A DNA stretch of 25,938 bases from Lachnospiraceae bacterium UBA7182 (GCA_002491115.1 DKVI01000044.1:1-25938); one strand, 5' to 3'; numbered from the stretch's first letter, positions 1 through 7,840 are shown. Numbers and translations are program-made. Notes: generated from the sequence alone by a model not told the origin.

Positions 1-1011
1 GTGTACTTTTGACACCCACATCATCTGATTGAGTCCCACCTGTTGTACTGCCTGGATGGCAGCTTCTTTCTGTGTCAGCCGCGCGCCGAACGCTGTCTGG
101 CAGTTGGCCCCGTCCAGGCTGTCGTAAGCATGGAAAGCCTGATTAAAATCCATCAGTTTATGGAGAGATACAGGTTCATTAGTGGATGTGTCTACCAGAA
201 CCCCCCAGTTTCCCCAATGTCTGTCCGTGTTGCCCACCAGATAGTCCAGAATATGCATCATATAATAATTGTGTTTGTCAAGTCTCAGGATATATTCTTT
301 TATATCTATGTCATGGTTCTGCGCGTAGATTTCAAATGCCTCCATAGATGCGATGGAATATGCCCCGGAAGTCATGTTTTCGCTGACCGTTACCCGCTCC
401 CCGTCAAAGTAATCTTCTTCATACAACACCTGCGAAGCGTCAAAACACCGGCAGATCCGGCTGGCAAGCAGTTCTCTTTCCACTGCGTCCGCCTGCCCGT
501 CTTTTAGCAGGACAAATCCATTTTCAACTCGTTTCCATGCTTTAGGAAAGCATCCGTTTGTTGACATATCTCTCTCCAGATACCGATTCTCAACGGTATA
601 CTGTTTTCCTCTTAAAGCAATATCAATAAATGTGCGGTCCAGATGGTTTTCGTACAGATTGATATCCGAAAAAGCAACCGTTTCTTCTTCCTTTTTCACC
701 CAGAAAACATCCGTTATGGACGTACACCTGCATGCAAGCGCGATCTTTGCCCGGTCTCTGTCCGTCACAGGCTGCCGTACGCCAACACTGTTCAGGATCT
801 CTTTCGCGTAAGTCCGATCCAGTGTCAGAAGCCGCGTGGCGCACCAGTAATAAAAATTGGTCACATTATTGACCAGCGTATCCAGATCATCCGATTCTTC
901 CAGGTATAAATTGTACGGCATAAAAGCTTTATCATAAATCCTGCAATGCCCGGCATCATCCACAGCGGCTGTTATTCTGTCTTTGTGCATGATATTGTAT
1001 CTGTTTTTCAT
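1..1011 (-). CDS. HipA-like serine/threonine kinase, 3' end beyond the left edge
   Basis: An open frame of 337 codons starts at ATG 1011 and has no stop before the window edge, so the gene is partial. Visible HipA landmarks, in order: an STNGCFPKA motif near residues 150-158 (HipA-type Gly/Pro-Lys loop), the candidate ATP-binding lysine in FVLLK (about 170), the catalytic loop GNTDRHWGN (260-268, Asp263 and Asn268), and a metal-binding DFN triad at 288-290. HipA kinases phosphorylate a protein target; E. coli HipA inactivates glutamyl-tRNA synthetase and causes persistence. No HipB-type HTH gene is adjacent. The start lies 9 nt after the MoxR stop, so it probably shares the MarR/VWA/MoxR transcript. 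The N-terminal 140 residues are unlike classical HipA and I do not recognise them. The family is fairly sure; the target is unknown. Confidence 0.8.
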   Translation of the reverse strand, partial: MKNRYNIMHKDRITAAVDDAGHCRIYDKAFMPYNLYLEESDDLDTLVNNVTNFYYWCATRLLTLDRTYAKEILNSVGVRQPVTDRDRAKIALACRCTSITDVFWVKKEEETVAFSDINLYENHLDRTFIDIALRGKQYTVENRYLERDMSTNGCFPKAWKRVENGFVLLKDGQADAVERELLASRICRCFDASQVLYEEDYFDGERVTVSENMTSGAYSIASMEAFEIYAQNHDIDIKEYILRLDKHNYYMMHILDYLVGNTDRHWGNWGVLVDTSTNEPVSLHKLMDFNQAFHAYDSLDGANCQTAFGARLTQKEAAIQAVQQVGLNQMMWVSKVH

Positions 1012-1020
1012 TTTACCCTG

Positions 1021-1830
1021 TCATCCTTCCTGCATCGCTGCTTTCAGATCATTGTCTTTTTTCAGCAGAATCCCCGCAAACGGCAGTTTCTCTTTCAGAA
1101 GTTCCGGTTCGATACCTGACAGGGTCAGCGCGTGCAGCCAGTCAATCAGTTCCGATGTGCCGGGCTTTTTCTCGATATTTTTCAGATCTCTGAGCCGGTA
1201 AAAGGACAGAAGTGCCTGGTCAAGAAGCGACTCTTCCAACCGGTCAAAATGTACTTTTATGATCTCTTTCATCTGTTCCGGTTCCGGGAACTGGATATAG
1301 TGAAAGATACAGCGCCGTAAAAACGCGTCCGGCAGTTCCTTTTCCGCGTTGGAAGTGATGATAACGATGGGACGCGTGGCCGCTTTCACAAGCGCGCCGG
1401 TTTCCGGAATATAAAATTCCATGCGGTCAAGTTCCCACAGAAGGTCATTGGGAAATTCCAGATCTGCTTTATCAATCTCATCGATCAAAAGCACTGCCTG
1501 TTCTTTTGACTGAAACGCTTCCCCCAGCTTTCCAAGTTTTATATATTTTTCAATACGGTCTACCCCTTCTTTTCCGAACTGGCTGTCGTACAGTCTTTGT
1601 ACCACGTCATAGACGTACAGGCCGTCCTGGGCTTTTGTGGTTGATTTTATATTCCAGGTGATCAGTTTTTTGTCAAGCGCTTCTGCCACCGCCTCTGCCA
1701 GGCGGGTCTTCCCTGTCCCCGGTTCCCCCTTTACCAGAATCGGCTTTTGAAGGGCAAGCGCAATATTGACGGTGGCCACAAGATCCTCCGCCGCGACATA
1801 TTCCCCTGTTCCTTTAAATACATGTTCCAT
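1021..1830 (-). CDS. MoxR-family AAA+ ATPase
   Basis: A 269-residue AAA+ protein. Walker A is GEPGTGKT (35-42), Walker B is LLIDEID (about 114-120), sensor 1 is ITSN (158-161) and the arginine-finger region is FLRRC (170-174). Length and layout match the short MoxR group usually encoded beside CoxE-type VWA proteins, which together act as a chaperone pair that remodels or inserts cofactors into a client complex. ATG 1830 follows the VWA stop by 4 nt, and the AAGGAG-type site lies inside the end of the VWA gene, so translation is likely coupled. MoxR usually precedes its VWA partner; here it follows. The client is not evident: no CO dehydrogenase, nitric oxide reductase or Rubisco gene is in view. 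The HipA-like kinase just downstream is a possible partner, by inference only. Confidence 0.92.
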   Translation of the reverse strand: MEHVFKGTGEYVAAEDLVATVNIALALQKPILVKGEPGTGKTRLAEAVAEALDKKLITWNIKSTTKAQDGLYVYDVVQRLYDSQFGKEGVDRIEKYIKLGKLGEAFQSKEQAVLLIDEIDKADLEFPNDLLWELDRMEFYIPETGALVKAATRPIVIITSNAEKELPDAFLRRCIFHYIQFPEPEQMKEIIKVHFDRLEESLLDQALLSFYRLRDLKNIEKKPGTSELIDWLHALTLSGIEPELLKEKLPFAGILLKKDNDLKAAMQEG

Positions 1831-1834
1831 CCCC

Positions 1835-3058
1835 CTATACTCCTTTCATCAGATGCTTCATGGCCTGTTCCAGGCCGGACGGTGTCAGCGGATACATAGG
1901 AAACAATTCGCGTATTATCCCGTAGGATACGTTTCCGCCGCCGATAAATATATTGTTTTCCTGATCCGTCATAGGATTCAGCCATACAATATGCCGATAT
2001 CTTTCTTTAAATTCGTTCAGCCAGTCCAGTCCTGAATATCCCCGGTTCTGTTCTGTGCCAAACAAAGGACGATAGTTTAATTCTCCCATCTCCATATAGG
2101 CGTCGCCCACAAATATAATCCTGTACTTAGGCGGGCATTTCCTCAACACTTCGTCCGTGGGCACCTCGTACGCGTCCTCCAGCGTAGGCGAAGTATACAA
2201 AGTCCCATGGGGACAGTTGTGGAAATAATAGATCTTCAGGTCTTTAAAATGATTGGACTTACTCACCGCCTGAAACAGCCGGCTGCAAAGTTTCTGATGG
2301 GGCGACATGGTGCCTCCGCAGTCCATCAAAAATAACACCTGTATATTGTTTTTTCTCGGCTTCTTATACGCCACCGAAAGCAGCCCGCCCCGGCGGCAGG
2401 TATCCTGCACTGTCTGATCGATATCCGGTTCCCACTCGCTTTGTTCATCACTGGAATACTGCCGCAGAATCCGAAACGCCATCTGATACTGACGGATCGA
2501 TAAAGTATTATCTTTTCTGAAATCCCTGAATTTCCGTTTCCCTGCCACCCGGATCGCCCGCCGTTCTTCGCTCACACCTTCCACCCGAATCCCGTTGGGG
2601 TTAAATCCGGCGTTTCCAAAGGGTGACACGCCTTTGGTTCCCACAAACCGGTATCCTTCATTGTGTTCTTCCTGCTGGCTTAAAAGCTGTTCTTTTAACC
2701 GTTTCTCGATCTCATTCTGATCAAAGTTTTTCATCAGGTCCGGCACGTCTTCCTCCGAGCGGAAGCGACCCGAAGACGCCTCCGGATGTTCCAGCCACGC
2801 TTTCATTTCCTTTGAGATCCTCTCCTGTTCTTCACCGTCCTCATAAACATACGCGCCCTGAAAATACTGCGCAAAACTTTCATCCAGAAGATCATACTCT
2901 TCTTCCGACTGACAGAGTATGGCCCGGCACAGAATATAAAAACCGTTCATGGAAGAACCATGCAGCCCCCTATGCAAAGCCTCCATGAGATCCAGCCACT
3001 TCTGGGTGGACAGATGCAGGCCCCGGCTTCTTAGATAATAGAAAAACTCTAAAAACAT
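1835..3058 (-). CDS. CoxE-like von Willebrand factor A domain protein
   Basis: A 407-residue protein. The N-terminal half (1-230) is charged, with a basic stretch near 165-185. The C-terminal half is a VWA Rossmann fold. The metal-site (MIDAS) motif near 246-250 reads DCGGT rather than DxSxS, followed by MSPH; a second candidate metal aspartate lies in IIFVGDA (about 314-320). The DxGGxM variant is, as I recall, also seen in the COG3825/CoxE-like group, so it may be a subfamily trait rather than decay. These proteins work with MoxR ATPases as paired chaperones. ATG 3058 follows a GGCGGGCGGGG stretch and lies 13 nt after the MarR stop. The MoxR gene follows 4 nt downstream. No signal peptide or membrane segment is visible, so it should be cytoplasmic. 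Confidence 0.85.
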   Translation of the reverse strand: MFLEFFYYLRSRGLHLSTQKWLDLMEALHRGLHGSSMNGFYILCRAILCQSEEEYDLLDESFAQYFQGAYVYEDGEEQERISKEMKAWLEHPEASSGRFRSEEDVPDLMKNFDQNEIEKRLKEQLLSQQEEHNEGYRFVGTKGVSPFGNAGFNPNGIRVEGVSEERRAIRVAGKRKFRDFRKDNTLSIRQYQMAFRILRQYSSDEQSEWEPDIDQTVQDTCRRGGLLSVAYKKPRKNNIQVLFLMDCGGTMSPHQKLCSRLFQAVSKSNHFKDLKIYYFHNCPHGTLYTSPTLEDAYEVPTDEVLRKCPPKYRIIFVGDAYMEMGELNYRPLFGTEQNRGYSGLDWLNEFKERYRHIVWLNPMTDQENNIFIGGGNVSYGIIRELFPMYPLTPSGLEQAMKHLMKGV

Positions 3059-3071
3059 CCCCGCCCGCCTT

Positions 3072-3509
3072 TCAAATCTTTTCTTCCAAAGCTTCCATCC
3101 GTTTTAACATTTCTTCCATCGCCGCCAGATGCTCCTCTCCTAACAGCCGGCTGATGCTTTTTTGTACATCCTCCCATATTTGCTCCCCCCTCTCTCTGGT
3201 TTTCTCCCCTTCCTCTGTGAGGCAGACTAAAAGATTCCGTTTCGTCGGGCCGGGTATCTGCCGAACCAGGTCTTTTTTTAAAAGAATATCCAGATCCCTT
3301 ATGACCGTCGTCCGCTCAAGCCTTGTATATCTGGCCAGCTCGCTTTTATTACACGTTTCCAGAAAATGAATCACATACAATAAAAAAAACTGGTTCGCCG
3401 TAATATGCACCAGTGCCAGCGCCTGATCATAATATTTCGTCAGCATATTGGAAATATGGCGCAGATTCATGCAGTAACATTGAATCTTCAGTTCTTTTCT
3501 TTCGCCCAT
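3072..3509 (-). CDS. MarR-family transcriptional regulator
   Basis: A 145-residue winged-helix protein with the usual MarR layout: N-terminal dimer helix, recognition segment near 80-95 (ARYTRLERTTVIRDLDIL), wing near 100-115 (LVRQIPGPTKRN), then LTEEGEKTRERG leading into the C-terminal dimer helix. ATG 3509 has a well-placed AAGGAG. It is divergent from a ferredoxin-nitroreductase with a 122-bp shared region that holds a 14-bp palindrome. MarR proteins commonly repress themselves and a divergent redox gene, releasing DNA on binding an aromatic or oxidant ligand. It is also the first gene of the run VWA-MoxR-HipA, which would put those genes under the same control. The ligand cannot be read from sequence. 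Confidence 0.93.
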   Translation of the reverse strand: MGERKELKIQCYCMNLRHISNMLTKYYDQALALVHITANQFFLLYVIHFLETCNKSELARYTRLERTTVIRDLDILLKKDLVRQIPGPTKRNLLVCLTEEGEKTRERGEQIWEDVQKSISRLLGEEHLAAMEEMLKRMEALEEKI

Positions 3510-3549
3510 GCAAAATTCTCCTTGTAAAATCCGTGTTGTTGTGATAATA

Positions 3550-3563
3550 TGTGTATATACACA
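3550..3563. promoter_or_regulatory. Perfect 14-bp palindrome, likely MarR operator
   Basis: TGTGTATATACACA at 3550-3563 is its own reverse complement, and a second 10-bp palindrome, AACATATGTT, follows at 3568-3577. They lie between the MarR start (3509) and the nitroreductase start (3632). The first sits just before a possible plus-strand -10 (TATAAC, 3565-3570) and beside a possible minus-strand -10 (TATTAT, 3544-3549). MarR dimers bind short AT-rich palindromes in such divergent promoters. Binding is inferred. Confidence 0.6.
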
Positions 3564-3631
3564 CTATAACATATGTTTTGTAACCGGTCAATCCGAAAAA
3601 TGATATGCACATACACAGGAGACAAACGACT

Positions 3632-4423
3632 ATGATTCAGATTGATATCGAAAAATGTATCGGCTGTAAAGCCTGCGAAAAAGACTGCCCCGGCAGAGCC
3701 ATCAAAGTGACAGACGGCAAGGCGCAATCCGTGAAAAAATGTATCCTCTGCGGCCACTGTGTCGCCATATGCCCGAAAAACGCCGTGTCCATCCCGGACT
3801 ATGATATGGCAGACGTGGAGGAATATGATCCCGCTACATTTCATCTGGACCCTGAAACCTATCTGCGCGCTGTAAAATTCCGCAGAAGTATCCGGAATTT
3901 TACGGACGAACCCATCCCCAGAGACAAGATGGAACGGATTTTAAATGCCGGACGTTACACGGCTACCGCCATGAACCTTCAGGACTGCCGGTTCATCCTT
4001 GTACAGGAGCGCCTGGAGGAATTCAGAGATCTGGTCTGGCAGGAAATGCCCCATGTCCTGGAATATTTGCAATACACTGACCGAAACTGGCACTTTATGT
4101 TCTCCCGTTTCTATGACAGATACCAGAAGAATCCGAAAAACGACACGCTGCTTTTCAACTGCACAGCCTTTCTTCTGATCGCCTCAAACGACCGGCTGGA
4201 CGGCGGTCTGGCGGCGGCCAATATAGAAAATATGGCTGTAGCAGAAGGCGCCGGAGCACTGTACAGCGGTTACATGATGCGCATGGTCGGTGAAAGTATG
4301 CTGTTAAAAGAGTGGTTGGGAATAGACGATAAACAGATTGCCTGCTGTATGCTGTTAGGATACCCTGATGTGACCTACAAAAGAACTGCCCCGCGCAGAA
4401 AAGCGGATATTATATGGAAATGA
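3632..4423 (+). CDS. Nitroreductase with N-terminal 2x[4Fe-4S] ferredoxin domain
   Basis: A 263-residue protein. Two ferredoxin cluster motifs occupy the first 55 residues (CIGCKACEKDCPG and CILCGHCVAICPK), followed by a nitroreductase-like flavoprotein domain beginning RRSIRNFTDEPI near residue 84. The ferredoxin part would pass electrons to FMN for reduction of nitro, quinone or related substrates in the anaerobic cytoplasm; the true substrate is unknown. ATG 3632 is preferred over an upstream ATG at 3605 because CAGGAG lies 9-10 nt before it and the ferredoxin motif starts at once. It is divergent from MarR and so probably under its control. The stop is at 4421-4423. A small inverted repeat (4427-4442) follows, without a T-run. 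Confidence 0.93.
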   Translation: MIQIDIEKCIGCKACEKDCPGRAIKVTDGKAQSVKKCILCGHCVAICPKNAVSIPDYDMADVEEYDPATFHLDPETYLRAVKFRRSIRNFTDEPIPRDKMERILNAGRYTATAMNLQDCRFILVQERLEEFRDLVWQEMPHVLEYLQYTDRNWHFMFSRFYDRYQKNPKNDTLLFNCTAFLLIASNDRLDGGLAAANIENMAVAEGAGALYSGYMMRMVGESMLLKEWLGIDDKQIACCMLLGYPDVTYKRTAPRRKADIIWK

Positions 4424-4461
4424 TCTGCCTGTATTTTCAGGCGAGGCAGTCCCCTCTGATC

Positions 4462-4785
4462 CTATACGCTCACGTCCACATACATTCCTGCGGAAGTATC
4501 ATAAGGATTATGCCCCGAAGCCCCGGGGCTTTCCTGGTCTGCCTTCTTTTCCTCCTGATTTTCTTTCTTTTTGAGCTGTTCAATCTGCCGTTTGATGTTC
4601 TCAATCTGCTTTTCCAGCTCTTTTACCTTATCTTCATCCTTTTTCTGAACTGCCTCCTTTTTCTCCTGGTCCAGTTTTTGAAGTTTCTGTTGGAGCGCCT
4701 GGATTTTTGTTTCACTGCTCCCGCCGGACGGCGCGCCTGCATATGCGGCTGGCGAAGTGAAACCGACTGCGTTTACTCCCATCAT
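4462..4785 (-). CDS. FlxA-like small coiled-coil protein
   Basis: A 107-residue protein of low complexity. Residues about 25-80 form one long coiled coil rich in Lys, Glu and Gln (for example KIQALQQKLQKLDQEKKEAV). A Gly/Ser-rich linker precedes it, and the C-terminus (HNPYDTSAGMYVDVSV) is short and uncharged. The pattern fits the FlxA-like family, whose function is poorly known. A strong AGGAGG precedes ATG 4785 (a second ATG follows at once). It starts 19 nt after the histidine kinase stop, so it is the last gene of that operon. An internal AGCCCCGGGGCT palindrome lies in the coding part near 4519-4530. No signal peptide or membrane helix is visible. Confidence 0.75.
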   Translation of the reverse strand: MMGVNAVGFTSPAAYAGAPSGGSSETKIQALQQKLQKLDQEKKEAVQKKDEDKVKELEKQIENIKRQIEQLKKKENQEEKKADQESPGASGHNPYDTSAGMYVDVSV

Positions 4786-4804
4786 ATCTGCCTCCTGTCA
4801 TATT

Positions 4805-6199
4805 TTATGAAAGACCGCTTCGGGTCTTATCTTCTACATCGTCAGAAACACGTTCCAAAACACCGGATGGATGTGAAACGCCCTTTTCCTGTTGTAAGCT
4901 TCCGAAAAATAATTGCAGGCAATAAGTTCCTTCAAAAACCGTATTTTCCGCACGCCCCTGGTACCGTTCTATAACTGTCCGGATATTGAAAAGCCCGATG
5001 CCGTCCGGAGGAACCTTTTGCAGATTCTGGTCGCAGCGATTCTCAACTGTCAGTAAATAAAAATTCTTCTTTCTTTTGCTGAAAATCTGTATTTCTCTTT
5101 CTTCCTTTGGAATCCTTTCGCACGCCCGGACAGCATTGTCGATGGCGTTGGACAAAAGAATACACCAGTCCGTATCCTGTACCTGGCTGTGTACAGGAAG
5201 CATCATTTCGCACCTGACCCGAATCCCTTTTTGCTCCGCTAAAGAAAGTTTGATTCTTAACAAAGCGTCCACCGCCGCGTTCCCCGTCCGGACCGGATAA
5301 GAAAGTTCTGCCGAAGCTTGTTCCAAACATGCCAGATATTGACAGGCCCGGTCGTTTTCACCCGCTTTTAACAGCTCTGCCAGCACTGTCAGATGGTTCT
5401 TAATATCATGGCGGAAAGCGCGGGTCTTCTGGTCGCGCAAAATCGCTTCCTGCAAATAGATTTCCTGTCTTTTAGCCTGCTGTTCTAAAAAATCAAGCTT
5501 TTGCTTATCATAAACGATCTGAAGAATCTTCTGATACGCAGACCATGTGACCAGCAGGCAGATACAGGCAGCAATTTGCAGCAATAAAAATTCCCCATGG
5601 CTGATCCTGGGAATAATCAGAATTTCCCCTGTTTTAACATCCGTCTGAATCCGGTCTCCATAGACCGAAGTCTGAATAATCCTTACAACCAACGAAATAA
5701 AAAAGACCGGAATTGCCATCTGTGCCAGGGTCTGCCTGTCCGCCTGGGCGGTCTCCTGCCTAAACCGGCTTAAAAGCAGCGTGGACAGGCCGCATACCAG
5801 CAGAAGCCTTAAGCATTCCCTTATGGTATCGGAAGGCTGTATCAGATCATATTCCAGAGAAAAAGGCAGCAAAATCCTGTAGCCGACCCAGCTTGCCATA
5901 CCGCTGCTGACATTTAAGACAGACAGAATCAGCACAGATACAGTAAAAGATTCCGCCCATTTTCTTTTCAGAAATATACGGCTGCTGCAGGCCAGCAAAA
6001 GAATTTCCGCCAGAAGGCTGACGCTCCCTTTGAGTGAAAGTTTCGTCTCTGCCGTACACACGCAAAAAGACAGCAGCATATAGCAGACGCCCTTACTCCA
6101 TGAAAAAGGAACATTTACATAACGGCAGAAAAAGAAAAATGTAAGAAACGGCAGCAGGCCGTACCCGAGGAACGTAGGGAGCAACATATACCATTCCAT
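4805..6199 (-). CDS. GHKL (AgrC-type) sensor histidine kinase
   Basis: A 464-residue membrane kinase. The first ~225 residues contain about six hydrophobic segments and form the sensor. A coiled-coil linker (about 228-258) leads to the H-box AFRHDIKNHL with His264 as the likely phosphorylation site. The ATP-binding GHKL part has the N-box SNAIDNAV (350-357) and G-box DGIGLFNIR (399-407). This is the architecture of peptide-sensing AgrC/ComD-type kinases. It starts 3 nt after the stop of its LytTR partner, a typical pairing. About 30 residues after the ATPase fold (from about 435) look like an extra tail. No AgrB or AgrD-like gene is nearby, so the signal must be encoded elsewhere or be something other than an autoinducing peptide. 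Confidence 0.92.
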   Translation of the reverse strand: MEWYMLLPTFLGYGLLPFLTFFFFCRYVNVPFSWSKGVCYMLLSFCVCTAETKLSLKGSVSLLAEILLLACSSRIFLKRKWAESFTVSVLILSVLNVSSGMASWVGYRILLPFSLEYDLIQPSDTIRECLRLLLVCGLSTLLLSRFRQETAQADRQTLAQMAIPVFFISLVVRIIQTSVYGDRIQTDVKTGEILIIPRISHGEFLLLQIAACICLLVTWSAYQKILQIVYDKQKLDFLEQQAKRQEIYLQEAILRDQKTRAFRHDIKNHLTVLAELLKAGENDRACQYLACLEQASAELSYPVRTGNAAVDALLRIKLSLAEQKGIRVRCEMMLPVHSQVQDTDWCILLSNAIDNAVRACERIPKEEREIQIFSKRKKNFYLLTVENRCDQNLQKVPPDGIGLFNIRTVIERYQGRAENTVFEGTYCLQLFFGSLQQEKGVSHPSGVLERVSDDVEDKTRSGLS

Positions 6200-6202
6200 C
6201 TT

Positions 6203-6922
6203 TCATCCCCCTGTTATCATCGTCTGGCTTTGCATATATTCCATCATTTTTTTCATAAATATCTGACGGTATTTTTTAGATACGGGAACCTGCGCCCCGT
6301 TTTCCAGGATGGCCTGTCCGTCTTTGTATTCTGACAGATGTTCCGGGTTGACCAGGAAGCTTCTGTGGCACCGGATCAGCGCAGGCGCCGTCTGCTGCTC
6401 TGCCTCTTTTATCTTTCCATAATAATCAATAACGCCGTCTCTGGTATGCAGATAGATCTTTCGATTCATGACTTCGCAGTAATAAATGTCTTTCAGCTTT
6501 ATATTCCGGCATCTGTCCATGGTCCGGACAAACAGAGTTCTCTCTTCTTTCAGGCGCAGCCTTTTTAAACTGCGCCAAAGCGCGCGTTCCAGGCGAAATT
6601 CGTCCACAGGTTTGCACAGATAATCCATAGCCTCCACTTCAAACGCATCCTGCATATACTCCGTCAGCACGGTCACAAAGATCAGTATGCCTTCAAATCC
6701 TTTCTCTCTGAGCATCTTCGCCAGCTCCATACCGCCGGGACCCGGCATCCGGATGTCCAGAAACACCAGGTCATAATCCAGCGGTCCATATAAGAACTGC
6801 ACTCCGTTGGTATAACAGGTAATCCTGCAAGGTTCTTTCCACTGTCCCAGTTTTCGGGCAACCATTTGTTTTAAATTTTCACACATTCCGGCCTCGTCGT
6901 CACAGACCGCGATCTTTATCAT
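6203..6922 (-). CDS. LytTR-family (AgrA-type) response regulator
   Basis: A 239-residue protein: receiver domain 1-120, then a LytTR DNA-binding domain (about 128-232). Receiver residues are all present: acidic Asp8/Asp9, phosphoacceptor Asp56 in VFLDIRMP, Thr84 and Lys104 (LCKP). The LytTR part shows the RCHRSFLVNPEHL segment and the terminal VPVSKKYRQIF typical of the family. ATG 6922 follows AAGGGGTGG. It precedes its kinase by 3 nt. LytTR regulators bind pairs of ~9-bp direct repeats about two helical turns apart, and such a pair lies ~50-80 bp upstream (6974-7002), suggesting autoregulation. Regulon beyond this operon is unknown. Confidence 0.95.
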   Translation of the reverse strand: MIKIAVCDDEAGMCENLKQMVARKLGQWKEPCRITCYTNGVQFLYGPLDYDLVFLDIRMPGPGGMELAKMLREKGFEGILIFVTVLTEYMQDAFEVEAMDYLCKPVDEFRLERALWRSLKRLRLKEERTLFVRTMDRCRNIKLKDIYYCEVMNRKIYLHTRDGVIDYYGKIKEAEQQTAPALIRCHRSFLVNPEHLSEYKDGQAILENGAQVPVSKKYRQIFMKKMMEYMQSQTMITGG

Positions 6923-6961
6923 AACGGACCACCCCTTTTATTTATCTTACAATCCTCCTCT

Positions 6962-7002
6962 ATTGTAAACCAGAATGTTGTAAAAAGGTGTAAAAATGTT
7001 GT
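6962..7002 (-). promoter_or_regulatory. Candidate LytTR operator and promoter of the two-component operon
   Basis: AATGTTGT occurs at 6974-6981 and 6995-7002, exactly 21 bp apart start to start, as expected for LytTR direct repeats. On the minus strand a -10-like TACAAT lies at 6967-6962, while the -35 position (about 6990-6985) reads CACCTT, a poor hexamer. That is the usual look of an activator-dependent promoter. The match to the AgrA consensus is only partial (the GTT core is kept). Confidence 0.5.
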
Positions 7003-7422
7003 GTATTTGTGCATACAACCGTGATCAGCGGAATAAAGAAGCGATCCATGGCGGGAGCAGCGGCAGGTTATGCGTCTGAATCTTAACAATCTCATTACCC
7101 GTGTATCGGAAGGTTCCGGGAAAACCGTCGGCTTCTTCCTTTTTATTGTATCGGAAACAAAAATCTGTATCCCTTCGTCTGTCAAATTTTTTAAAAGCGA
7201 AATCTCTGTCACTTTTTGCCAAAACAAACACAGGAACGAAAAGTTGTATGTAACTCGGCTTACAGGACACGGGGAAATATGCAATGCCTCCATACAGTTT
7301 TCTTCTACTGTACCCTCCATGCAAATAGCCCCGACTGCATTCGTATACAACCGGGGATTCTACATACTTTTCTTCTTATGTCTGCTTACCTTTTTCCCTT
7401 ACTTCACTTACTTCAATGCTTA
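6968..7422. other. Gene-poor stretch between the two-component operon and hicB
   Basis: About 500 bp (6923-7422) with no gene I can support. Several overlapping frames of 95-143 codons are open on both strands, but none has a good ribosome binding site or a recognisable domain. The stretch holds the LytTR repeats at its left end and a perfect 9-bp tandem repeat (CTTACTTCA twice, 7398-7415) just after the hicB stop. It could hold a decayed gene. Confidence 0.5.
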
Positions 7423-7818
7423 TCAGCTTTGAATCTTCAATTCCCTTTTAAGTGCCTCCGTCAATATTGCAGAAAAATTCACCCCTGCCTTTTCAGCTTC
7501 TAAATTCAACCATGACGGTATTGTACAGTTTTTCTTGACTGCCCTCATATCGTTTTTTCTGCGGTACTCTCCAAAATCCACATCAACAAGCGTCACAATA
7601 TTCGCCGCCGAATTTGTCTTTACCTCTGAAACTGCTGTCGGCTCTGGCAGTGCTTCCCCGTCATCTTCCATATCAATGCCGACAACCCCTATCGCGTCCC
7701 GCGCCATTTCAATAGCTTCTGTCAGTGTATCTCCCTCTGTATTTATATTAAAATCAGGAGCATACACCACATAACCGACCTTATCCGGCATTAAAATAAT
7801 CGGATAAGAATTTTTCAT
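7423..7818 (-). CDS. hicB: HicB-family antitoxin without visible HicA
   Basis: A 131-residue protein. Residues 1-60 form the HicB partial RNase H-like fold (KNSYPIILMPDKVGYVVYAP, then DTLTEAIEMARDAI). The C-terminal ~45 residues (CTIPSWLNLEAEKAGVNFSA onward) look like a ribbon-helix-helix DNA-binding domain. HicB antitoxins neutralise HicA mRNA interferases and repress their own operon. ATG 7818 is chosen because AGGAGG lies 8 nt before it; an in-frame GTG nine bases upstream overlaps the Shine-Dalgarno and is unlikely. No hicA-like short ORF with the GSH motif is seen in the 65 bp before it or the 500 bp after it. It is either an orphan regulator or the remains of a pair. Confidence 0.88.
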   Translation of the reverse strand: MKNSYPIILMPDKVGYVVYAPDFNINTEGDTLTEAIEMARDAIGVVGIDMEDDGEALPEPTAVSEVKTNSAANIVTLVDVDFGEYRRKNDMRAVKKNCTIPSWLNLEAEKAGVNFSAILTEALKRELKIQS

Positions 7819-7840
7819 AGAAAACACCTCCTAAATTTCT

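Noticed and set aside
4425..4449. Nested inverted repeats after the nitroreductase gene as a terminator
   Set aside because: Short stems and no T-run; too weak to call.
6919..7350. Open frame of 143 codons on the minus strand touching the response regulator start
   Set aside because: No Shine-Dalgarno, no recognisable domain, covers the candidate LytTR operator, and competing frames are equally open.
7070..7432. Open frame of 120 codons on the plus strand, with a GSGKT stretch
   Set aside because: GSGKT alone is not a Walker A (GxxxxGK[S/T] context is lacking), there is no ribosome site, and no other ATPase motif follows.
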